Shown: positions 23,938-31,336 of the stretch, in pieces
Layout: each line of letters starts with the position of its first letter
Position numbering within the stretch: the stretch's first letter is position 1
Position numbers and translations under genes: made by a program
Notes under the pieces: model-generated
What the model was told of the DNA's origin: nothing
What the model saw: only the letters and a program-made list of their open reading frames with translations
Databases searched by the model: none
Assembly: GCA_038747915.1 (NCBI GenBank)
Contig: JBCDJJ010000040.1
Span: forward strand, 1-31,336
Direction: 5' to 3'
Source of the DNA: JBCDAP01 sp038747915
GTDB lineage: Bacteria; Planctomycetota; Phycisphaerae; Phycisphaerales; UBA1924
Length of the DNA: 31,336 bases

Positions 23938-24893
23938 GCGCCTTCGACCCCTCGATGGTGCCCGGGGCCACCCGCTTCGGCGTACCCGATGCGGGCTTTC
24001 TCGACCTACCGCCCGAGCGCCGCGCCGAGGATGCCGCTGCGGCCGTCATCCCCGTGCCCTACGACAAGACGAGCACCTGGGTCAAGGGTGCCGACCTCGG
24101 GCCCGCGGCCTTGCTCGGCGCCTCCGCCCAGGTCGAGTGGTACGAGATCGAGCGAGATGTCGAGCCGAGCGTACACGGCGTGGTCACCCGACCGCCGATC
24201 CTGTGCGATGGCCCGCCCGAGGAAATGACCACGTTGGTGCGCACCGGTGTGGCCGCCGAGCTGAAGGCGGGCAAGATGCCCATCGTCATCGGAGGCGAAC
24301 ACTCGGTGTCGATCGGCGCCATCGACGCTGCAGCGGAGATGTACCCCGCCCTGACCGTCCTGCAGATCGACGCCCACGCCGACACACGCGAGGCCTACCA
24401 GGGCTCGACGCGCAGCCACGCCTGCGTCATGGCACGCGCCCGCGAGCGGTGCGGCATCGTTCAGGTCGGCATCCGCAGCATGGACGCGTCGGAGCGCGCC
24501 GGGCTCGATCCCGATCGCGTCATCTATGCGCACGAGATCGACACGAGCGCACGCCGTGAGTGGATCGGCCGGGTGCTCGATCAACTCACGGATCACATCT
24601 ACATCACGCTGGATGTCGACGGCTTCGATCCATCGGTGGTGCCGTGCACCGGGACACCCGAGCCGGGCGGGCTGACGTGGTGGGACTTTGCGGATCTTGT
24701 CGACGCGGTTGGCGCTCGGTCCCGCATCGTGGGATTCGATGTCGTCGAACTCTGTCCGGTCGGCGAGCTGTGGCACGCGAGCGCCTTCGTCGCGGCTCGT
24801 GCCACCCAACGGATGGTGGCCGCGGCGCTCACCGCGCCGAGCGGATCTCCAGCACCCAGTCGACCGCGTCCTGACTCGTCGCGTTCTGCGTGA
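23934..24893 (+). CDS. speB: agmatinase
   Basis: Hydrolyses agmatine to putrescine and urea; ureohydrolase fold with two Mn ions. Metal ligands visible are H123 in GGEHSVSIG, D146-H148-D150 in QIDAHADTRE, and D227/D229 in ITLDVDGFDPS. The family closing region TPEPGGLTWWD and VGFDVVELCP is present. Length 319 residues. The GTG start overlaps the speA stop. The last 20 residues are Ser/Pro/Arg-rich and unusual; this part of the DNA also encodes, in the other strand, the end of the YcfL-like gene (overlap 24829-24893). The tail may therefore be a read-through extension. Confidence 0.93.
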   Translation: MSAFDPSMVPGATRFGVPDAGFLDLPPERRAEDAAAAVIPVPYDKTSTWVKGADLGPAALLGASAQVEWYEIERDVEPSVHGVVTRPPILCDGPPEEMTTLVRTGVAAELKAGKMPIVIGGEHSVSIGAIDAAAEMYPALTVLQIDAHADTREAYQGSTRSHACVMARARERCGIVQVGIRSMDASERAGLDPDRVIYAHEIDTSARREWIGRVLDQLTDHIYITLDVDGFDPSVVPCTGTPEPGGLTWWDFADLVDAVGARSRIVGFDVVELCPVGELWHASAFVAARATQRMVAAALTAPSGSPAPSRPRPDSSRSA

Positions 24894-25248
24894 ACTGCTC
24901 ACGCAGGCCCGGCTCCATCGCTGCGAACCGCCACCCGGTATCACCGATCTCGCGGCCGCGGTCGTCGTACCAGATGTACCGGTGCTGCACCGAGAACTGC
25001 TGACGCGCCTGCGATCGCACGGGCACGAGCACGCGGAGCGGCGTCATCGAGGTGCGGGGCTCGACCACGACGTTGCCGTAGTCGACCACAAGGAACTTGT
25101 ACAGCGACGGCTCGATGACCAGCTGCGGGTAGTAGGCCACCGGGTCGATCGCCGGTGCGACCGGCGTCGCGGGCGCACACCCGGTCAGGGTGAATCCGCC
25201 CGCGAGCGAGGCGAGCACGAGGGTGACAGCACGTGAACGATCGATCAT
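24829..25248 (-). CDS. YcfL-like lipoprotein (DUF1425)
   Basis: A 139-residue lipoprotein. The signal MIDRSRAVTLVLASLAGGF runs to the lipobox LTGC. The folded part contains QQFSVQHRYIWYDDRGREIG, then GWRFAAMEPG and an NATSQDAVDWVLEIR end. This is the pattern of DUF1425 (E. coli YcfL), where a WYD...G strand pair is followed by an NPxA-like turn. In E. coli ycfL adjoins lpoB, and the same association is seen here. The ATG overlaps the stop of the COG3014-like gene (ATGA at 25245-25248). The end runs 65 bases into the 3' end of speB on the other strand. Confidence 0.8.
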   Translation of the reverse strand: MIDRSRAVTLVLASLAGGFTLTGCAPATPVAPAIDPVAYYPQLVIEPSLYKFLVVDYGNVVVEPRTSMTPLRVLVPVRSQARQQFSVQHRYIWYDDRGREIGDTGWRFAAMEPGLREQFTQNATSQDAVDWVLEIRSAR

Positions 25249-27035
25249 CGCGAAGCCTCCACTTGGGCGGTAGTCAGAGACAGGAGCGTACCCGGAGATG
25301 ACACCGGCGGACCGACCAGTTCCGCACGCACCGCGGCGACGGGCGGTGACTTCGGCCGGTACGGCGCGCGCACCGCACCAAAGAGCCTGGCAAAGCCGGC
25401 GCTGCCCGGCGCCGGCGTATAGAGCCAGGTGCCGCCCTCGAGCACATGCCTGCCGACCGGTGCATCCACCAATCTGCCCGCGATCTGGATGCCCTCGAGC
25501 TCGTACCACGAGTACAGATCCTCGAGCTGATATCGGCGCGGCAAGCCGTTCGCGTGGTACTCAGCAAGCACATCGGCGTTCGGCGTGCGCACGCATCGGC
25601 CGCCGATGATCCACGGCAGGTTGTCGAGGCTCGGCGCGGGTGCGATCGGCCCGGTCACGTCGTTGGCGTAGTTGATCTCGCCGGACACCGCCCATGGTCC
25701 GTTCGGCACCCCTGGCCCACCGCCGGGTAACCGCACGTAGTGCAGGCGAGCGCTGTGATCGGTCGGCCCCGGCACCACTGGGAGGATCAGTTGGCTCTCG
25801 GGACGGTTTACAATCGCAAGCTCCACACGGTGCAGAGCACCGGGCGTCAGGTTGGCAACCGCGATGTAGGTCCGCTGGGGGATCAGCTCGTTGTACCGCG
25901 TGTCGGCGCCGGAGGTGGCCTTCTGGATGAGGCCCGCCGCGATCAAGCCGAGTCCGACCGCGGCGCCGGTGTCGTTGTCGAGCGATGCCGCGGTGATGGC
26001 CCCGCCAGCGATCAACGCGTTGCCAAAGTTGTCTTTGGCGCGGCGGAGGTCCTCGTACCCGGCCCACCGGACATCCTGAGCGAGCCTGTTGACGTCGGTC
26101 GCGATCGCGACGTCGCCCTCCGATCGGCCATCGACCGTAACGGCGAGCGTGCCGAGATCCGATCGCGTGATCGGGCGGTAGAGCGCGATCACGGGGTCGT
26201 ACGGTGCGCGAACCTTCTCCGGGCCGAGCCCGAAGTCGACGAAGAACACGGTGTTGTAATCGCCCGTGCGCACACGCTCGGCCAGTGGGCCGAGCCGGGG
26301 CGCGAGCGAGACCGCTGCCGCTAAGGCTTCGTCTCGCTCGCCGGTCTCACCGATCTGGTCGGAGGCGATCGCCTTCATGAGGTACCCGAGCTCGAAGTCG
26401 GACCGCACGAACGCGTAGGCGGGATCGTCACCGCGTTCGGCAGCTTCGACCGCGATGGCTGCTCGATCGCCAGCGGCGCCCTGCGGGAGCGGGCCGCGCT
26501 GCGTCGGGATCGCTCGTCCCTTCACGATCGCCTCGGAGAAGTCGCGGATCTGGAAGAGACCCGCGGACGCCGAGCTGCGCGCGTTGCCCCAGTCGCGCCG
26601 CATCGCGTCGAACGCTGCGAGGTGGGCGAAGGCCATCGCCTGCTCGTGCGGATCACCCTTCCACGTGCGCACCGCGTCTTCAGACAGCAGGAAGATGCCA
26701 CCTTCTGCACCCTCGTTGACGCCCTGGGTGCGCAGCAGCTGATAGACATCGTCGGCAGCGACCGCCCCGGACTCGGGCGTGCCATCGGCGAGCGACATCA
26801 GCACCAGCTTGTGGCGCTGGAGCATGGACTCTTTCTCATCGACGGTCGAGAGCGAGGCAGCGATCGTCTCCCGCAGGGTACCGAAGTCGCCGGCGCTGAC
26901 CGCGCCGATCGGCGCCTTGATCGCGCCAGAGGTGTTGCATCCGATTTGGACCACTCCGGCTACGACAAGCATCGCGAGACCGGTGCATCTGCCGATCCTG
27001 CGTCGCCCGTGCTGGGGTGGCCGTGTTCGCATCAT
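25245..27035 (-). CDS. COG3014-like helical envelope lipoprotein
   Basis: A 596-residue exported protein. The N-terminus MMRTRPPQHGRRRIG plus a hydrophobic segment ends in QIGC, an acceptable but not ideal lipobox. Repeating helical segments such as AMAFAHLAAFDAMRRDWGNA and FELGYLMKAIASDQIGETG suggest a TPR-like array. The middle has a glycine/alanine-rich segment (about 325-370; TGAAVGLGLIAAGL) like the small hydrophobic patch in COG3014 proteins. I base the call on this and on the neighbourhood: COG3014, YcfL and LpoB genes often travel together. ATG 27035 was chosen (a second ATG follows at once). The long open frame upstream to 28418 is a shadow of the LpoB-like genes. Role unknown. Confidence 0.7.
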   Translation of the reverse strand: MMRTRPPQHGRRRIGRCTGLAMLVVAGVVQIGCNTSGAIKAPIGAVSAGDFGTLRETIAASLSTVDEKESMLQRHKLVLMSLADGTPESGAVAADDVYQLLRTQGVNEGAEGGIFLLSEDAVRTWKGDPHEQAMAFAHLAAFDAMRRDWGNARSSASAGLFQIRDFSEAIVKGRAIPTQRGPLPQGAAGDRAAIAVEAAERGDDPAYAFVRSDFELGYLMKAIASDQIGETGERDEALAAAVSLAPRLGPLAERVRTGDYNTVFFVDFGLGPEKVRAPYDPVIALYRPITRSDLGTLAVTVDGRSEGDVAIATDVNRLAQDVRWAGYEDLRRAKDNFGNALIAGGAITAASLDNDTGAAVGLGLIAAGLIQKATSGADTRYNELIPQRTYIAVANLTPGALHRVELAIVNRPESQLILPVVPGPTDHSARLHYVRLPGGGPGVPNGPWAVSGEINYANDVTGPIAPAPSLDNLPWIIGGRCVRTPNADVLAEYHANGLPRRYQLEDLYSWYELEGIQIAGRLVDAPVGRHVLEGGTWLYTPAPGSAGFARLFGAVRAPYRPKSPPVAAVRAELVGPPVSSPGTLLSLTTAQVEASR

Positions 27036-27055
27036 TCGCTCTCTGCTGATGGACA

Positions 27056-27676
27056 CTAGTCGATGGTCCGCCCGGTCGCGAAGCGTTTGAGCTCGAACTG
27101 GTCGGACCAGACGACATCGCGCGAGGCGAGTTCGACCAGCGTGTAGTCGACGATGAACAGATCCGACCGGGCATCGGGCGAGAGCGTGTCGCCGACCGCA
27201 GCTTGCCGCGACGCGGAGCTGAACTGGGCGTTGAGCACGTGGGTGGGCGGTGTCTGGCTGAAGTAGGTCGCCCAGGACTGGTTGAGGAGTTCGGGCGACT
27301 CCGTCGGGCGGAGCAGGCGGATGTTGCGTGAGGCGAGCTGACGGTGAATGCCCGGTTCGTAGAGGACGCGGGTGAGCATGGCGCGCTGATCGCCGCCGGT
27401 GAGGCGCTCGTTGGAGACGTTCGTGACCCGGCCCGGCTCGATCGTGATGGGAACGGATGTCGCGGACCTCGAGGTGAAGAACGGGCTCGACGCGAACGAT
27501 GTGCGCACGGAGTTGGTGATCTCGATGATGTCGTCGGCTTGGATCAGCGTCGTGCGCACACCGGTGGTCGGTGCGGCCGACTGGCACCCAGGGCTCGCGA
27601 CCATCACACCACCCCACGCGAGGGCTGCGAGGATCACAGGCAACAGAAAAGGTGCTCGCATCATGCGTGTGCGCAT
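27056..27676 (-). CDS. LpoB-like envelope protein, copy 2
   Basis: A 206-residue exported protein. After the start comes a hydrophobic segment (FLLPVILAALAWGGVMV) ending SPGC, a weak lipobox. The mature part fits the LpoB layout: a putative helix near 90-115, THVLNAQFSSASR as the central strand, and LVELASRDVVWSDQFELKRF at the end, matching the LpoB ending LxDLETGEIVWSD. LpoB activates the peptidoglycan synthase PBP1b in enterobacteria. Here no synthase gene is in the window, so that role is only a suggestion. Twelve bases follow the previous LpoB-like gene, and 20 bases precede the COG3014-like gene. ATG 27664 is an alternative start. Confidence 0.7.
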   Translation of the reverse strand: MRTRMMRAPFLLPVILAALAWGGVMVASPGCQSAAPTTGVRTTLIQADDIIEITNSVRTSFASSPFFTSRSATSVPITIEPGRVTNVSNERLTGGDQRAMLTRVLYEPGIHRQLASRNIRLLRPTESPELLNQSWATYFSQTPPTHVLNAQFSSASRQAAVGDTLSPDARSDLFIVDYTLVELASRDVVWSDQFELKRFATGRTID

Positions 27677-27688
27677 AGATGATGGAAC

Positions 27689-28300
27689 TCAGCGGATCTG
27701 TTTCGAGTCGTAGAGCTTGCTGAAGACGATCTGGCGTGTGGGGAGGTGGGTGATGGTGACATCGAAGCTGTAGGTGCTCGCGGCGCCGCCGCCGCGTGAG
27801 AGCTCGCCGAAGCTCCCCTCGAGCACGTAGGTGATGTTGGGGTCGTAGCGCGCGCTGGTGGTGGCGACCTGCGGGGTCTGGGGCGCGAGCCGTTGATACT
27901 GGGCATCCATGCGCTCGACCGCCTCGACCACATCGGCCTGGGCGCGCAGGGCGGCGCTGTCGCGGAGGCGGAGGAAGATCCGCCGGCGGATGGTGCGGAA
28001 GTCGTTGGTCGGGGTGGCGGTGGTGTTCTCGATGCCGCCCATCTCGAGGACCACCTTGGTGGCGTGGCCCCGCTCGGCGAGCACCGCGGGCAGCTCGTAG
28101 GCGAGCTGCTGCGACATGACGTCGGCGAAGTCGAGGAGCGTCACCGCGCTGACCGAGCGGTCGAACTGGTCGGCGGGGGTCGAGCGGTACGGGTCGATCC
28201 GCCCGCCGGTGTTGCCGGGTGGCGGGGCCTCGCACGCGGTCACCAGGCAGGCCGAGGCGAGAGACAACGCGGCGAGCGAGCGGGTCGATGGAGTCAGCAT
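27689..28300 (-). CDS. LpoB-like lipoprotein, copy 1
   Basis: A 203-residue lipoprotein. The signal MLTPSTRSLAALSLASACL ends at the good lipobox VTAC. The mature protein has FADVMSQQLAYELPAVL, then KVVLEMGGIENTTATPTND, which parallels VVLVGPIKNRTSQHID of E. coli LpoB, and the closing YVLEGSFGEL...YSFDVTITHLPTRQIVFSK. It is the first gene of the four-gene operon; AAAGAGG lies six bases before ATG 28300. Together with the next gene it makes a tandem pair of diverged LpoB-like proteins. The conserved pattern supports the family; the partner synthase is unknown. Confidence 0.78.
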   Translation of the reverse strand: MLTPSTRSLAALSLASACLVTACEAPPPGNTGGRIDPYRSTPADQFDRSVSAVTLLDFADVMSQQLAYELPAVLAERGHATKVVLEMGGIENTTATPTNDFRTIRRRIFLRLRDSAALRAQADVVEAVERMDAQYQRLAPQTPQVATTSARYDPNITYVLEGSFGELSRGGGAASTYSFDVTITHLPTRQIVFSKLYDSKQIR

Positions 28301-28490
28301 GGTGGCCTCTTTCTCGGAGTGGTCCGGTGACGACGCACGAATCTAGTACGTTTGGGGTGGTACTGCCGGGGAGCAAGCCTCGTTCACGAGCCCTGGCGAC
28401 TTCGCGGGTTCTCCCCACGATTGCTGAGTGGTTGAGTGTGGCGGGGCCTTATGAGGCGATGCCGGGTGTGCCGGCGCCCCACACGTGGGC

Positions 28491-28519
28491 TTGAATTCAG
28501 AGCCGTTGGCGGCTACAGT
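28491..28519 (+). promoter_or_regulatory. sigma-70-type promoter of tRNA-fMet
   Basis: TTGAAT at 28491-28496 and TACAGT at 28514-28519 are separated by exactly 17 bases. The tRNA begins 15 bases after the -10 element, as expected for a short leader. Confidence 0.65.
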
Positions 28520-28533
28520 CTTTCCCTCATGAC

Positions 28534-30099
<1,566 letters not shown>

Positions 30100-30938
30100 C
30101 CGCGGAGCAGGTACCGGAAGTGCTCGGTCTCGGCGTGCAGCTCGTTGCCGATGATCAGCACCGGGCCCTTCACGGTGTCGTAGCGATCGAACCACGACCG
30201 CCCCGTCGCGACGCAGATCGACAGTGCGCTGACCATCCACGACTTGTTGCTCTTGCTCGGGGCGATCACGTTCATCGTCTCGCCCTCGCGCAGCAGGCCA
30301 TGGATCGCTGGCTTTCGCAGATCCGTGTGATGCCAGAGCAGCTGCCGCACGGTCTTCCAGGGCGGGTACGCGCGAATCATGTCCGCGGGCGAGAGCGGGT
30401 CCTCGGGTGTCTGACCAGGCTTGGCGACCTCGGCCAGCGCGGTCTCCTCTATGAACGGAGGCGAATAGGTTCGGATCGGATAGAGGTCGCTCTGGACCCA
30501 TTCCTCGACCTTGCTCTTCCAGTACGGGAGCAACTCCTCGTAGATCAGATCGTGCCGAATGCCACGCTTGTTGAGCCGGTCCCAGCCGTCGGCGGTCGTC
30601 GCGAGCGCCTGCGCGAACCCGCGCAGCCTGGCCGCCTCAACGGCATGGCCGACCCGGTAGAGCCAGACGTGCGGCGGGTCCTCGGGCCGCCTGACGCTGG
30701 CCCGCTGCTTCGCCTCGCGCCGCCGATCGAACGCCCGCTCGACGGCCTCGCGGTCCGGCTCCTCCCATGTGTAGGCCTCCTCCGCGCCCTTGAAGAACCC
30801 TTCGCGGAACGCGTCCTCGACTTCAACCGCGTCGCTGCCGTCGTCGGGGCGCGCCGTGGGGCCGTCCTCGTACCACGTCACCGCTGGCCCGTCGGGCGTG
30901 TCGATGACATCGGGGATGTTGCTGCTGGTCTTGCTCAC
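30100..30938 (-). pseudogene. RepA-like AAA ATPase, C-terminus lost at a fusion point
   Basis: The first 280 residues of a RepA/DnaB-like ATPase of the kind found on integrative elements and plasmids. A helical N-terminal half (PPHVWLYRVGHAVEAARL) is followed by HGLLREGETMNVIAPSKSNK with a P-loop in which A226 and N231 replace the usual glycines but K232-S233 remain. VLIIGNELHAETEHFRYL is the Walker B region. Just after it, at 30097-30104, the sequence switches to serine recombinase in another frame, and this frame ends at 30021 after nonsense residues. The GTG start overlaps the preceding small gene (GTGA at 30935-30938). Confidence 0.8.
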
Positions 30939-31174
30939 CGCTCACCCTCTTGGCCCGCTCGTTCGCGCTTCCATTCGTCGAGCAGCCACGCGGCCGGCAC
31001 GTCCGGCCGTGACGCCCAGCGGTCTTCGCTCGACGCTGATGTGGGCGCACACTCCACGCGCATGGCCCACTGGCCCACCTTGTTCGGGACGTCCGTGTCC
31101 CCGTCGGATGTCGTTGCCACCGCGTCGCTCCATGACCGTTCGCGATTGGCCGCACGGTGCGGCCGTGAGCCCAC
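30935..31174 (-). CDS. small hypothetical protein of the integrative element
   Basis: A frame of up to 79 residues ending AAWLLDEWKRERAGQEGER. Its stop overlaps the GTG of the RepA-like gene, which suggests real coupling. The second half is helical and charged; the first part (before about VATTSDGDTDVPN) may not be translated, since the true start is unclear. No family recognised; small DNA-binding or excision factors often occupy this place, but nothing here proves that. Confidence 0.45.
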   Translation of the reverse strand: MGSRPHRAANRERSWSDAVATTSDGDTDVPNKVGQWAMRVECAPTSASSEDRWASRPDVPAAWLLDEWKRERAGQEGER

Positions 31175-31261
31175 GGCGCTGGTGCGCGTGGTGGGCTAGA
31201 GCAGACCAAGTCAACTCGTCTCACCAGTCTTCGCGGTGGATCGACCGACTCCGGGACTTGC

Positions 31262-31335
31262 GTGCCACTGGCGGCTTGCCCGCCAGTGTTCAAGGGCTTT
31301 GGCGTTCGCACTGGTGGGCAAGCCACCAGTGGCAC
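31262..31335. repeat. REP-like pair of inverted palindromes
   Basis: Two 27-base units (31262-31288 and 31309-31335) are inverted copies of each other with two differences. Each is itself a 9-bp hairpin (CACTGGCGG/CCGCCAGTG and CACTGGTGG/CCACCAGTG) with a five-base loop. The two differences are paired, so both stems stay perfect. A 20-base spacer separates them. I believe such GTGCCACTGG... palindromes are dispersed in planctomycete genomes, but this is from memory. Confidence 0.75.
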
Positions 31336-31336
31336 C

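Noticed and set aside
27036..28418. Upstream extension of the COG3014-like frame to 28418
   Set aside because: It runs through both LpoB-like genes in another frame and is low-complexity (Arg/Pro/His-rich). ATG 27035 begins a proper signal sequence.
30100..30501. N-terminal 130 residues of the recombinase frame as a natural domain
   Set aside because: They are the out-of-frame reading of the RepA-like gene; no resolvase motif is present before AGVTLLSV.

Overview
The window is GC-rich chromosomal DNA from a planctomycete-like bacterium, most plausibly of the Phycisphaerae type. This placement is inferred from very large secreted proteins with Asp-rich calcium repeats and a dockerin-like tail, genes that often lack a Shine-Dalgarno site, a deoxyhypusine-synthase-like protein beside speA/speB, a DUF502 protein and a palindromic dispersed repeat. 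No 16S rRNA is present to confirm it.

Layout, left to right. 1-1481: the 3' end of rpoN (sigma-54), an unrecognised conserved gene and a frameshifted DUF6881 gene. 1482-2003: an AT-richer decayed stretch with three hairpins. 2004-4295: a secreted RTX-repeat protein with an HExxH metalloprotease site. 4413-7453 (minus): a two-gene operon for an unusual Rieske/thiamine-pyrophosphate fusion enzyme and a DUF5996-like protein. 7759-9222 (minus): an LCAT-like lipoprotein lipase/acyltransferase. 9465-12633 (minus): a compact operon STAS - purN - DUF502 - hpf - ptsN - ptsH. 12667-13236: a DinB-like protein. 13417-19374: a 1,985-residue secreted protein that appears to join two protease folds that have both lost their catalytic residues, each interrupted by a calcium-repeat block. 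19418-20839 (minus): serS. 20888-24893: a polyamine cluster, with the deoxyhypusine-synthase-like gene divergent from speA-speB. 24829-28300 (minus): a four-gene envelope lipoprotein operon (two LpoB-like genes, a COG3014-like gene and a YcfL-like gene). 28534-28607: initiator tRNA-fMet. 28567-31174 (minus): remains of an integrative element in which a RepA-like ATPase and a serine recombinase are fused at a deletion. 31262-31335: a REP-like double palindrome at the window edge.

How the genes work together. hpf, ptsN and ptsH(npr), which adjoin rpoN in many proteobacteria, lie here about 9 kb from rpoN and are embedded with purN and a STAS regulator. SpeA, SpeB and the deoxyhypusine-synthase-like enzyme would take arginine through agmatine and putrescine to a longer polyamine, probably homospermidine. 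The LpoB/COG3014/YcfL lipoproteins probably act together in the cell envelope.

The points most worth a second look are the double pseudoprotease at 13417-19374, the Rieske-TPP fusion at 4413-6488, and the RepA::recombinase chimera whose frame ends antisense inside the tRNA anticodon loop. All functional names come from motif reading by eye; no database search was run.
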